The position numbers and the translations under genes are program-made. The notes beneath the pieces are model-generated. The model had not been told where the DNA came from. It did not search any database and worked only from the letters and a program-made list of their open reading frames with translations. A stretch of DNA of 64,000 bases, taken from the NCBI GenBank assembly GCA_018269075.1, contig JAFDVJ010000035.1, positions 1 through 64,000 on the forward strand, read 5' to 3'. How positions within the stretch are numbered: position 1 is the stretch's first letter; each line of letters opens with the position of its first letter. The DNA comes from Acidobacteriota bacterium. GTDB lineage: Bacteria > Acidobacteriota > Blastocatellia > Pyrinomonadales > Pyrinomonadaceae. Positions 1-7,732 of this stretch are shown here, piece after piece.

Positions 1-93
1 TATTCAACTAGCACCATTGGTTAAATAAACCTCTTTGGTATTTTTGCGGAGAACTTGTAAAAACTTATTCGATGCGAGCGGCGAAAATGTTTC

Positions 94-124
94 AAAAAAG
101 AAAGGCATTCAAGCCGTAATGCCT
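94..124 (-). terminator. Putative Rho-independent terminator
   Basis: A 7-bp stem (AGGCATT/AATGCCT, 103-109 with 118-124) closes an 8-base loop. On the minus strand it is followed by a T-rich tract (the A-run at 94-102 on the plus strand). It lies about 200 bases beyond the stop of the minus-strand methyltransferase gene and could end that transcript. The reading comes from structure alone. Confidence 0.45.
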
Positions 125-125
125 C

Positions 126-295
126 AGTCTTGAGTCTTGAGTCTTGAGTCTTGAGTCTGAAGTTCCGGTCCCGGCAAGGGCGGAGGTTTCTATCCGGCAG
201 TCAGGCGGCGAAAAAAAGATGACGGTTCCGGCATCTCCGCTTCGTGTAAAATATGCCGGAGACTCAAGACTCAAGACTCAAGACTCAAGACTCAA
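126..295. repeat. Inverted pair of GTCTTGA heptamer arrays
   Basis: About 4.5 tandem copies of GTCTTGA occupy 126-158, and the reverse-complement word (TCAAGAC) is repeated at 261-295. The two arrays could form a long hairpin around a spacer of about 100 bases. The same word pair recurs at 20541-20616. No gene is seen in 1-326. The spacer has no convincing open reading frame. Confidence 0.8.
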
Positions 296-326
296 TCTTT
301 CCATAACTTCTGGCTGAGACATTACT

Positions 327-920
327 TCAACCCGGCGGGCGGCGGGCGATGATTTCGGCCGTCCGGCGGCGGTGTTTTGCTTGCGACGCGTCGGCGGCGG
401 TCGTTTCGCGATAGTGGAGGATCTCGAAATCTTCGAAAAAGGCGCGCAGTTCTCCCGCGTCGAGCAGAAAGCGGCCCGGTTCGTCCGCGTCGCGGCGAAA
501 ATGGATCGCGGCGACGATCGCGCCGCCCGGTTTGACGCCCTTTTTCATCGCCGGAAAAAGATTGCGCTGGAGATAGTAGATGTCGAGGATCAGATCGTAG
601 GCGTTGGCGGCGATCGCGAATTCGCCCGTTTCGAGATCGGCGCGCCGGAAGTCGATCGCCAGATTTTCGGCGGCCGCCTTTTGCCGGGCGAGCGCGAGCC
701 CGGCCGGCGCGGCGTCGACGGCCGTCACGCGCCAGCCTTTGGCGGCGAGAAAGACCGCGTGGCGGCCCGCGCCGCAGGCGAGATCGAGCGCCGTTCCGGG
801 TTTCAATTCGTCGACGAACGCCGCGAGCAGCCGGTTCGGCCCGGCCTTCGAATAATCGCCGCTCGCATAGCGCGCGTCCCACGATTCCCCCGTTTTCGAG
901 TTTTTCCCGTTCCCGTTCAT
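327..920 (-). CDS. Class I SAM-dependent methyltransferase
   Basis: A 197-residue soluble protein with a Rossmann-type methyltransferase fold. Motif I reads LDLACGAGRHA at residues 45-55, and the acidic residue ending strand 2 is D69 (VTAVDAAP). The N-terminal WDARYASGDY segment resembles TehB/tellurite-resistance-type and small-molecule thiol methyltransferases, but the substrate cannot be read from sequence. An AAGGA Shine-Dalgarno about 8 bases upstream of the ATG at 920 supports the start. The gene is divergent from the rhodanese gene and separated from it by an inverted heptamer-array element. No membrane segment or signal peptide is visible. Confidence 0.8.
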   Translation of the reverse strand: MNGNGKNSKTGESWDARYASGDYSKAGPNRLLAAFVDELKPGTALDLACGAGRHAVFLAAKGWRVTAVDAAPAGLALARQKAAAENLAIDFRRADLETGEFAIAANAYDLILDIYYLQRNLFPAMKKGVKPGGAIVAAIHFRRDADEPGRFLLDAGELRAFFEDFEILHYRETTAADASQAKHRRRTAEIIARRPPG

Positions 921-961
921 TGCAGAAATCCTTTCTTAAAGGTATAAAAAATATAACGATG

Positions 962-1111
962 TCGGATTTCGGATTTCGGATTTCGGATTTCGGATTTTTT
1001 CGAGATCAGGAAAAACGATCCGCTTTCAATCGATCCGCAATATTTTCTTTCAGAGTAAGAAAAACGATCCACCTTCGGCCAATCCGAAATCCGAAATCCG
1101 AAATCCGAAAT
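962..1111. repeat. Inverted pair of ATTTCGG heptamer arrays
   Basis: About five tandem copies of the word ATTTCGG (962-997) face about four copies of its complement CCGAAAT (1081-1111). An 83-base spacer holds two copies of AAAAACGATCC. The element fills the gap between the divergent methyltransferase and rhodanese genes. The same word occurs alone or paired at 7581, 9063, 12803/13011, 15465 and 48961/49043. Confidence 0.85.
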
Positions 1112-1135
1112 TATTATTGAGGGAATTATAAGAAG

Positions 1136-1456
1136 ATGCAAGAAATTACCGCAACCGAGCTGAAAGCGAAAATGGACGCGGGTGAGGATTTTCAATTGAT
1201 CGACGTACGCCAGCCCGCCGAATACGACTTTGCCAGAATCGAGGGCGCGAAGCTGATCCCGCTCGGCGAGATCGTCCAGCGGATGAACGAGCTCGACCCG
1301 GAACGCGAAATCATCGTTCAGTGCAAGGCCGGCGGCCGCAGCGCGATGGCCATTCAGGCATTGGAACGCGCCGGCTTCAAGGGCGATATGAAAAATCTCC
1401 GCGGCGGCATCACCGCCTGGTCGAACGAGGTCGACCCGAAGGTGCCGAAGTACTAG
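1136..1456 (+). CDS. Single-domain rhodanese-like sulfurtransferase
   Basis: A 106-residue cytoplasmic protein made of one rhodanese domain. It has the LIDVRQPAEY motif (residues 21-30), the catalytic loop CKAGGRS with nucleophile C63, and the C-terminal LRGGITAW signature around residues 88-95. Such GlpE/PspE-like proteins move sulfane sulfur from thiosulfate or persulfides to acceptors; the physiological donor here is unknown. The start ATG follows a weak AAGAAG purine tract directly after the repeat element. The gene stands alone on the plus strand, with divergent and convergent neighbours. Confidence 0.93.
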   Translation: MQEITATELKAKMDAGEDFQLIDVRQPAEYDFARIEGAKLIPLGEIVQRMNELDPEREIIVQCKAGGRSAMAIQALERAGFKGDMKNLRGGITAWSNEVDPKVPKY

Positions 1457-1471
1457 GATAATGGGAGTTTA

Positions 1472-1612
1472 GAAAAGGAGAAGAGGAGAGGAGGAGAAGA
1501 GGAGAAGAGGAGACTGTTTTCCGCTCAGTGTCTTGCGCGTTGTTATTTGACGCCCAGGATAGTGAACGGAAAATTTCTCTCCTCTTCTCCTCTTCCCCTC
1601 TTCTCCTCTTCT
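1472..1612. repeat. Inverted purine/pyrimidine arrays (GAGGAGAAG words)
   Basis: A purine-only tract of GAGGAGAA-type words (1472-1513) faces a pyrimidine-only tract of CTCTTCTCC words (1576-1612), with about 60 bases between them. It lies between the convergent rhodanese and AhpD-like genes, where a fold-back could act in termination. The homopurine strand could also form triplex DNA. Both roles are inferred from composition. Confidence 0.75.
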
Positions 1613-2926
1613 TTATTTCGGCAGTTTCCAGTCGCGATACGCGCCGTCGCCGTAGACTTCCTGGTAGGTTTTGACGGCTTCGTCCTCGGACGGCAGGCGG
1701 AGACCGTCGGTGAAGCGGTTCATAAAGGCGAACGCGCCGGTTTGCAGAACGACTTCGACCGCGCCCTGTTCGCCGAATTCCTTTTTCAGTTTCTCGAAAT
1801 CAGCGTCGGTCACCGAGGCCGGCTGTTTCGTCAGCTTGCGCGCGAATTCGACCGCCGTCAGTTCGCGCGGCGTCAGCGCCGAATCGTCCTTTTTCATCGC
1901 GAGCAGCTTTTTCGGATCGACGCCCAAGCGCCGCAAACCTAAAACCTGATGGAGTGTGCAGTAGCGGCAGCCGTTGGCCATCGAGACGGCGAACGAGATC
2001 TGGAGCTGGATGCTGCGGTCGATCGTCCAGCTCGCGCGGTTCTGAAAGCCGAAATCGCGCCACGCCTGCCCCAAAGCCGGCACGCGCAGGAACGCGCGCT
2101 GCGAATTGGCGATCCCTAACCCGAGACTCTGCCGCGGATTTTCCGTCTGCGCTTTTTTGGCCGTTTCCAAAATCGTCTGCGCCTGCGTCATCTCGCCGTC
2201 CGAAACGAGCGCGACGCGCGCCGGCGGCGGCACGGTTTTATTGACCGAGGCGTCGAATTTCGGCGCTTTATCGTTTAAGACCCAGTCTTCGACCGGCAGC
2301 CCGGTCGCCTCGACGAAGCGCACGAAATGATTGAAGAAACAAACGGTCATCGTCAGTTCGATGAGCTGCGAATCGTTGTAAAAGCCGCGCGCGCGGGCGA
2401 AGTCTTCCTCGGAGACGCCGTGAATGTCGCCGGTCAGCTTTTCGGCGTATTCGAGCGCCGTTTTTTCGGCGTCGGAAAAACTCCGGCGGTCTTCCCAGTC
2501 CTTCAAAAGACTCTGACCTTTGGCCGACGCGCGGAGCCAGCGCGCGGTGTGGGCGTAGAGATAGCCGCTGCCGTAGAGCTGCGCGATCCGGAGGCCCATC
2601 GCCATCTTCGTTTCGGGCGCGACGGTGCCGCCGAAAAGAAACGTCTGGACGAGATTCGCGAACTGCGGCGCGGCCTTCGTGTTCTGCGCCATCGCCCGGA
2701 TGTAGTTCGGCACGCCGCCCGATTCGAGCGCGTCGGCGTTTTTGATCTCGACCGCCTCGGCGAGCGCGACGCGCGCGCGGCTTTCCGGCAGCGCTTTCCG
2801 GCGGGCCGCGCTTTCCAGAAAAACGAGCGACCACGCGGCCGGCGGGTTATTGGCTTCGGTAAACTTCTGCGCGAGGCCCGAAACGGCGAACGCGGCGATC
2901 AGGGCGACGATGGTTAATGTTTTCAT
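1613..2926 (-). CDS. Exported double-domain AhpD-like (carboxymuconolactone decarboxylase family) protein
   Basis: A 437-residue protein with a cleavable signal peptide (residues 1-19, ending GLAQ). It has two alpha-helical AhpD-like halves. The second half (about 270-430) keeps the redox motif C320-RYC-TLHQ with C323 and H326, as in peroxidase-type AhpD proteins. The first half (about 70-215) has YGSGYLYAH at the equivalent place: the cysteines are gone but a histidine (H126) remains. So one half is probably redox active and the other structural. Export is unusual for AhpD, whose classic role is cytoplasmic. A peroxide or quinone-related role in the periplasm is possible but unproven. The Shine-Dalgarno is weak. 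Confidence 0.8.
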   Translation of the reverse strand: MKTLTIVALIAAFAVSGLAQKFTEANNPPAAWSLVFLESAARRKALPESRARVALAEAVEIKNADALESGGVPNYIRAMAQNTKAAPQFANLVQTFLFGGTVAPETKMAMGLRIAQLYGSGYLYAHTARWLRASAKGQSLLKDWEDRRSFSDAEKTALEYAEKLTGDIHGVSEEDFARARGFYNDSQLIELTMTVCFFNHFVRFVEATGLPVEDWVLNDKAPKFDASVNKTVPPPARVALVSDGEMTQAQTILETAKKAQTENPRQSLGLGIANSQRAFLRVPALGQAWRDFGFQNRASWTIDRSIQLQISFAVSMANGCRYCTLHQVLGLRRLGVDPKKLLAMKKDDSALTPRELTAVEFARKLTKQPASVTDADFEKLKKEFGEQGAVEVVLQTGAFAFMNRFTDGLRLPSEDEAVKTYQEVYGDGAYRDWKLPK

Positions 2927-2948
2927 AATTTTGTTACTTACAATTGCG

Positions 2949-3199
2949 GTCTTTGGTCATTGATTTTCGCATTATCGCGGGTGACAAAACTTGTTGGAAT
3001 AATGAGCGTTATACCCGCGAACGTTTTTTAATCGATCCACTAAACACACTAAAAACACTAAATAATTTCGTGTTTTTAGTGTGTTTAGTGGACGGATAAA
3101 AAAGCGAACGCGACCGGAATCGCGGCTTTTCCGATAAGTTCTGTCGCCAACTATAATTTCAAAGGTCAAAGACCAAAAATCACAATAACTGAAAATATC
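2949..3199. repeat. TTTGGTC-family inverted element, interrupted by a palindromic element
   Basis: GGTCTTTGGTC at 2949-2959 faces AAAGGTCAAAGACCAAA at 3161-3177. Just outside the right arm lies the 13-base boundary word GATATTTTCAGTT (inverted, 3187-3199). Near-identical words (GATRATTTCAGTT) border TTTGGTC arrays at 44344 and 52223. The space between the arms is occupied by the element at 2980-3148. The 294-base gap between the AhpD-like gene and the next gene holds nothing else. Confidence 0.65.
2980..3148. mobile_element. MITE-like palindromic element, copy 1
   Basis: The ends are imperfect 20-bp inverted repeats: GGTGACAAAACTTGTTGGAA at 2980-2999 and its near complement at 3129-3148, with 4 mismatches. 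The centre is a perfect 23-bp inverted repeat (3036-3058 with 3070-3092) around an 11-base loop, starting TCCACTAAACACAC. No coding capacity is present. A related half-palindromic copy lies at 9679-9779. Flanking target duplications were not recognised, so movement is inferred from inverted ends and copy number. Confidence 0.6.
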
Positions 3200-3220
3200 C
3201 GGAAACTTAAAACCCGGCGA

Positions 3221-3721
3221 TTATTCCAGACTGTAATCGAACGAAAAGCGGCCGATATAGATCCGGCCTTTTTTGGCGGCCGGCGGCGTGATCAGAAACG
3301 AGTAGATCGCGCCCTTGCTTTTTTCGACCTTCGCTTTGGTCGCGCCGACGAGCTCGCCGTCCTTCGAGCGGAAGAACGTGACGCGGAGCGTGTCGGCGTC
3401 GAGCCGCTGGTAGCCGAAAATATACTCGCCCTTTTCGAGCGGCAGATCGCCGACGCGGAGCGCGACGTCCGATCTGAAATAATGCGTGTATTTGCCGTCG
3501 GCCTCGTAGCCGGCCGTGATGATCACGACGCCGAAGATATTCGCCTTCCCGTCGGTGATGCCGGCCGCCGTCCGGAGCTCGGTCTCGATGTTCTCGCGGA
3601 TGACCGGCGCTTTTTCGGGCACCGTCTTCCGGAGTTCAGCTTCGCTCATCTTGCGCCAGTCCTGCGCGAACGCGGTCAGCGAGAAGAGGCCGATCAGAAA
3701 TAAAATGGTCGATAGTTTCAT
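3221..3721 (-). CDS. Small exported protein of unknown function
   Basis: A 166-residue protein with a signal peptide (MKLSTILFLIGLFSLTAFA, cleavage before QDWRKM). The mature part is about 147 residues and looks mostly beta-stranded (FGVVIITAGYE, KYTHYFRSDVAL, KGEYIFGYQ, LRVTFF, RIYIGRFSFDY), like a small beta-sandwich or barrel. It shares a pattern with the exported protein at 58499-59023: GKY, an F/Y-F-x-S/T-D step, a glycine-rich turn, then GxYxFG(Y/F). I take the two as distant paralogues. The function is not recognised. Confidence 0.7.
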   Translation of the reverse strand: MKLSTILFLIGLFSLTAFAQDWRKMSEAELRKTVPEKAPVIRENIETELRTAAGITDGKANIFGVVIITAGYEADGKYTHYFRSDVALRVGDLPLEKGEYIFGYQRLDADTLRVTFFRSKDGELVGATKAKVEKSKGAIYSFLITPPAAKKGRIYIGRFSFDYSLE

Positions 3722-3730
3722 AGTTTAATC

Positions 3731-3870
3731 AACGCGAAGACGCGAAGGCGCGAAGACGCAAAGATTTTTCGGGTCAGTTTCAGTTGATGACCATGACCGT
3801 AAAAACCGCAAGTCTTCGATAATCGGCAGCCATCAAATTTTGCGTCTTTGCGCCCTTGCGCCTTCGCGTT
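3731..3870. repeat. Inverted GCGAAGRCGC arrays
   Basis: Three tandem GCGAAG(A/G)CGC-type words at 3732-3763 face their complements at 3841-3870, across about 77 bases. The element sits downstream of the TonB-receptor stop codon and upstream of the small exported gene. It has the same architecture as the other inverted arrays but a different word. Confidence 0.75.
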
Positions 3871-3889
3871 AAAACCAAAGCGTCTAAGC

Positions 3890-6800
3890 CTAAAAAGTAA
3901 ACTTCGCGCTGACCTGCATCGTCCGCGGCTCGAAGGCCTGCGTCGATTTGCCGAAGGTCGGCAGGCTCAGGTCGGCGTTCGGCAGATACAGGTTGACGGT
4001 ATTGAGCGCGTTGAAGGCGTCGATCTTGAGCAGCAGTTTGCGGCGCTCGCCGAACGAGAACTGGCGGCCGAGCGACAGATCGAGCGACAGATAGCCGGGC
4101 CCGCGGAACGTGTTGCGGCCCAAAGAGCCGTTCGTGCCGGGCGTCGGGGCCGAAAAGGCCGACGCCGGGAACAGGCCGTTGATGAAATCGCTCCGGCTGA
4201 AATGCGTGTTGACGCTGCCGGTCAGGTTCGGCCGGTCGTAAAAGCCGCCGCCGACCGCGCCGCCGCCGGCGTCGAGATTGTAGTCGCCGCCCGCGAAGCC
4301 GATGATCTGGCCGGCCGGGTTGCGAAGAATCGTCGCCGCCGCGCCGTTCCAGACCGAAAACGGCCGGCCCGACTGCGCCGTGAAGATCGCCGAGAGCTGC
4401 CAGTCTTTGGTCAGAAAGCCGGCGAAATCATTGCGCTTGCCGAACAGGTTCGGCGTCCAGACGCCCGCGAACGAAAAGCGGTGCGGGATGTCGAAGAGCG
4501 AGCGCGCCTTTTCGCAGCGCAGGCAGTCGATGTCCTGCGCGCCCTTGCCGGGCTCGGAGTTGTCGGCGAACTGGCCGGTCGAAGTGTCCGACGAGGTGTC
4601 GAGCCATTTCGAAAAACGGTAGTTCGTCTGCACCGAAAAGCCCTTCGCGAAGCTCTTGCGGAGCTCGAACGTCGCCGCGTGATAGTTCGAGCTGACGCCG
4701 TTGGTGACGAAGAGCAGCGTCCCGAAATTCGGGTTCAGACGGTTTTCGACGCCATCGAGCAGGTCGCCGGCGAAGCGGTTGATGTCGTCGATCCGTTCGA
4801 GGTTGACGCCGAGCGTGCCGTTGTAGCCGACCTCGGCGACCCAGCCGCGGCCGAGCTGGCGCTGGACGTTGAGAAAAAAGCTCTCGCTGTACTGCGTCTT
4901 GATCGTCGGGTTGACGACGAAGCCGGTCGGCCGGATGCGGCGCGTCTCGCCGGGCAGCGGATTGATGCCGCCCTGCGCGTTGAGACCGCGCGCGAATTCC
5001 GGGTTGAACGGGACGGGAATGCCGTAGAGCAGCTGCGTGCCGATGCCCTGCGACGGCTGCGAAACGACCTGGATCGCGTCGGGCGGCAGCGCGCGCGCGC
5101 CGGCGATCGACTGGCCGTGATGCGGCTGGAAGGCGAGCGAAAAGCCGGCGCGGACCGAGGTCTTGCGGTCGCCGAACGGGTCGAACGCGATGCCGAGACG
5201 CGGCGAGAAATTCGTCAGCTCGGGTTTGTAGAGCCGTTTGACGCGGCCGACCGCGGCGTTCGCGATCCGCTCGCGAAAGCTGCTGCCGTCGCCGAGGACG
5301 ATCGACGAAAGCAGGCCGCTTTTCTCCTTCGCATCGCCGAAATAATCCCAGCGCAGCCCGAGGTTGAGGTTGAGCCGGTCGCTCACTTTCCAGTCGTCCT
5401 GCGCGAAGAGGCCGGCCTCGATGACGCGGAAATAGCGCGGAAAGCCGGTCGGCTGGCCGGTCGTCGGGTTGACCGTGATCGTCTGCCGCGCGGGCGTGTC
5501 GTTGATGAAATTGAGAACGCTCGTGAACGCGTAGGTGCCGGCCGACGCGGGCCCGATCGACAAACCCTTGTAGATGCGCCGGCCCTCGCCGCCGAAGCGG
5601 ATCGTGTGATTGCCGCGGACGAGCGAAAACGTGTCGCGAATTTCATAAGTCCGGAGTTTGGTCCGCGAATTGAAGATGTCGCCGAACGGCGCGGTGATGC
5701 CGGTGATCGTGATCTCGGGGACGACCGCGTCGTCGTTGCCGCGATTCGTGTTGACGAAGCCGGCCGAAAAGCGCAGGTCGTTGGCGGCGTTTTTGAAGAG
5801 CTTGGTGTAGCCGAAGTTGAAATTGCCGAACTTGCCGTCGAAAAAGCCGCGCTCGCCGCGCACCGCCTTGCCGTTGGTCGCCGCCGCCGAGCTCGTGCCG
5901 CCCTGGTCGCGCTGGTATTCGGCGATCCAGCGCGCGGTCAGCTTGTCTTTGTCCTTGTTGAACGAATGATCGACGCGCGCCATATACTGGTCGAACCGGA
6001 TGTAGTCGCGGAGATTGACCGACGCCGTGCCGGTCGCCGGGATGACGACGTTGTTGACGGTGATGTTGGTCTGGTTCTGGTAGCCGCTGCCGGCGCGGTT
6101 CGGCACGGGCGCGAAGTAATTCTGAAAGAGCCGGTTGGCGATCGAATTGGGCCGCGTGCTCGCGACGAACTGGCGGAGCTCGGGCGTTTCGACCTGAAAT
6201 GAAAGCGCTTTCGCGAGCGCGTTTTTCGTCCCTTCGTAGGACGCGAAGAAAAAGGTTTTCTTTTTGCGGAGCGGCCCGCCGAAGCTGCCGCCGTACTGGT
6301 TGAAGACCTGCGGCGCGCGGCTGACGGCGAAAAAGTTGCGGGCGTTGAGCGCGGCGTTGCGGTGATATTCCCAGACCTGACCGCGAAATTCGTTGGTCCC
6401 GGATTTGGTCCGCATATTGACGACCGAGCCGTTGCCGCGTCCGAATTCGGCCGAAAAGTTCGAGGTCTGGACCTGCACTTCCTCGATCACCTCGATCGAC
6501 GGCACGATCATCGGCTCGCCGGTGTTGTTGGCGTTGACGTTCAAGGCGCCGTCGAGCACGTAATTGTTGCCGCGATAGCGGTTGCCGTTGACGGTCACGA
6601 CCGGCGAATTGGTCAGCTTGGTCGAGTTGGCCGCGCCGGCGATCGCCGTCGCGCCGGCGCTCAGCTTCGAGAGCGCGAAGACGTCGCGCTGCGGCACCGG
6701 CAGCTCGGTGATCGACTGCCGCGTGAAATTATCGGAAACGCGCGCCTCGCTCGAAACCTGCGAGAGATTGTCGCTGCCGTCGACCTCGATCGTCGCCGAG

Positions 6801-7150
6801 AGCTCGCCGATCTCGAGTTTGATCGAAAGCTCGGCGGTCTGCCCGACGTTGAGCTTCAGATTGCGCTGCTCGAAGGTCTTGAAGCCGGGCACGCGGACGA
6901 AGATCCGGTAGCTGCCCGACGGCAGGCTCGGAAAGACGAATTCGCCCGACGCGTTGGTCGTCGCCGTCGAAACCTGCGCCGTCGCCTCGTTCTGCGCGAC
7001 GACGGCCGAGGCGACGATGACGTTCCCCGACGCGTCCGTGACGGTCCCGCGCAGCGAAGTTTCCGTGATCTGCGCCCGCACGAGGACGCAGCTCAAAAAC
7101 AACACGGCCAGAATAAACGGCATCCTGACGAACAAAGCCATTCTTACCAT
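3890..7150 (-). CDS. Oar-like TonB-dependent outer-membrane receptor with carboxypeptidase-regulatory domain
   Basis: A protein of about 1,086 residues in the Oar/Cna-B-type TonB-receptor class that is abundant in Acidobacteria. After a signal segment (ALFVRMPFILAVLFLSCVLVRAQ) comes a carboxypeptidase-regulatory/CarboxypepD_reg-like domain (SLRGTVTDASGNVIVASAVV to SATIEV). A plug domain follows (ITELPVPQRDVFALSKL, YVLDGALNVNAN, IEEVQVQTSNFSAEFGRGNGSVVNM), then a long beta-barrel ending in the terminal phenylalanine signature VSAKFTF. The frame stays open to 7213, but residues before MVRMALF lack signal-peptide character, so ATG 7150 (or 7141) is preferred. Such receptors import bulky glycans, peptides or chelates using TonB energy. 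The ligand is unknown. No SusD partner is adjacent. Confidence 0.88.
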   Translation of the reverse strand: MVRMALFVRMPFILAVLFLSCVLVRAQITETSLRGTVTDASGNVIVASAVVAQNEATAQVSTATTNASGEFVFPSLPSGSYRIFVRVPGFKTFEQRNLKLNVGQTAELSIKLEIGELSATIEVDGSDNLSQVSSEARVSDNFTRQSITELPVPQRDVFALSKLSAGATAIAGAANSTKLTNSPVVTVNGNRYRGNNYVLDGALNVNANNTGEPMIVPSIEVIEEVQVQTSNFSAEFGRGNGSVVNMRTKSGTNEFRGQVWEYHRNAALNARNFFAVSRAPQVFNQYGGSFGGPLRKKKTFFFASYEGTKNALAKALSFQVETPELRQFVASTRPNSIANRLFQNYFAPVPNRAGSGYQNQTNITVNNVVIPATGTASVNLRDYIRFDQYMARVDHSFNKDKDKLTARWIAEYQRDQGGTSSAAATNGKAVRGERGFFDGKFGNFNFGYTKLFKNAANDLRFSAGFVNTNRGNDDAVVPEITITGITAPFGDIFNSRTKLRTYEIRDTFSLVRGNHTIRFGGEGRRIYKGLSIGPASAGTYAFTSVLNFINDTPARQTITVNPTTGQPTGFPRYFRVIEAGLFAQDDWKVSDRLNLNLGLRWDYFGDAKEKSGLLSSIVLGDGSSFRERIANAAVGRVKRLYKPELTNFSPRLGIAFDPFGDRKTSVRAGFSLAFQPHHGQSIAGARALPPDAIQVVSQPSQGIGTQLLYGIPVPFNPEFARGLNAQGGINPLPGETRRIRPTGFVVNPTIKTQYSESFFLNVQRQLGRGWVAEVGYNGTLGVNLERIDDINRFAGDLLDGVENRLNPNFGTLLFVTNGVSSNYHAATFELRKSFAKGFSVQTNYRFSKWLDTSSDTSTGQFADNSEPGKGAQDIDCLRCEKARSLFDIPHRFSFAGVWTPNLFGKRNDFAGFLTKDWQLSAIFTAQSGRPFSVWNGAAATILRNPAGQIIGFAGGDYNLDAGGGAVGGGFYDRPNLTGSVNTHFSRSDFINGLFPASAFSAPTPGTNGSLGRNTFRGPGYLSLDLSLGRQFSFGERRKLLLKIDAFNALNTVNLYLPNADLSLPTFGKSTQAFEPRTMQVSAKFTF

Positions 7151-7295
7151 ATTCGTAATTTTGAAAAAACTGTTGGATTTTGTAACCGAGAACTTTGTTG
7201 TTATACCAGACAAAACTCCGCGCCGTCAAGATTTTTTTGAGGATTCCGGCATTTAATCGAAAAATAATAAATCGAAAACCGGTTAACCGCGACGA

Positions 7296-7574
7296 TCAGA
7301 GTTTGATCTCTTCGTGAAGCTCGGTGATCTTCATATTTTCCTCGACCTTCGTGCGGCAGGCGAGGACGCTTTTCCCTTTGCCGCCGGTTTCGACGCGGAC
7401 GCGGCAGTTCAGACAATCGCCGTTCCAGCAGAAGTCGCCGTAGGAGATCGTTTCGATCGAAAGAAACTGAAAACAGCGCAGCAGGCTGTTGTTTTCCGGC
7501 ACTTCGCGCCGTTCGCCGCGAATCTCGATTTCGACGAGCCGCTCGAACGGCTCGAAAATGTCCTTGTAGTCCAT
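7296..7574 (-). CDS. Small [2Fe-2S] ferredoxin-like protein
   Basis: A 92-residue protein with the plant-type [2Fe-2S] cysteine pattern: C49-x4-C54-x2-C57, then C73 (FCWNGDCLNCRV, LACRT). C34 is extra. The fold starts with VEIEIRGERREVPENNSLL, a beta-grasp beginning that is also seen in succinate dehydrogenase/formate dehydrogenase-type iron-sulfur domains. The frame is open further upstream to 7652, but those 26 codons translate the ATTTCGG repeat (EIRNPKSEIRN). ATG 7574 is therefore taken as the start. It probably carries electrons in the cytoplasm; its partner enzyme is not in view. Confidence 0.8.
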   Translation of the reverse strand: MDYKDIFEPFERLVEIEIRGERREVPENNSLLRCFQFLSIETISYGDFCWNGDCLNCRVRVETGGKGKSVLACRTKVEENMKITELHEEIKL

Positions 7575-7580
7575 AAGGCG

Positions 7581-7613
7581 ATTTCGGATTTCGGATTTCG
7601 GATTTCGGATTTC
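7581..7613. repeat. Unpaired ATTTCGG array
   Basis: About 4.5 copies of ATTTCGG lie directly upstream of the [2Fe-2S] gene start. No inverted partner was found between here and the LysR stop codon. A different array (CTTCCCTAA words) begins 27 bases further on. Confidence 0.8.
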
Positions 7614-7639
7614 TTGTTGTTGGAGGTCCGAGGTTACCC

Positions 7640-7730
7640 GAACTTCCGACACTTCCTAAACTTCCCTAACTTCCCTAACTTCCCTAACTTCCCTAACTTC
7701 CTAAACTTCCTAAACTTCCTAAACTTACCT
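7640..7730. repeat. Tandem CTTCC(C)TAA array
   Basis: About ten tandem copies of an 8-9-base word alternate between ACTTCCCTA and ACTTCCTAA. The array runs up to the stop codon of the LysR gene. A similar shorter array lies at 49990-50038, again just downstream of a minus-strand stop codon. Confidence 0.85.
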
Positions 7731-7732
7731 GA

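Noticed and set aside
3848-6202. 784-codon open frame on the plus strand opposite the TonB receptor
   Set aside because: It is the antisense of a clear receptor gene; its protein is Arg/Glu/Asp/Val-rich without domains, as expected from GC-rich antisense frames.
7151-7213. N-terminal extension of the TonB receptor
   Set aside because: The added residues (SGITTKFSVTKSN...) put the signal peptide 40 residues inside the protein; a start at 7150 or 7141 gives a normal signal sequence.
7640-7730. CRISPR array
   Set aside because: The 8-9-base words follow each other without spacers, and no cas gene is present; this is simple tandem repetition.
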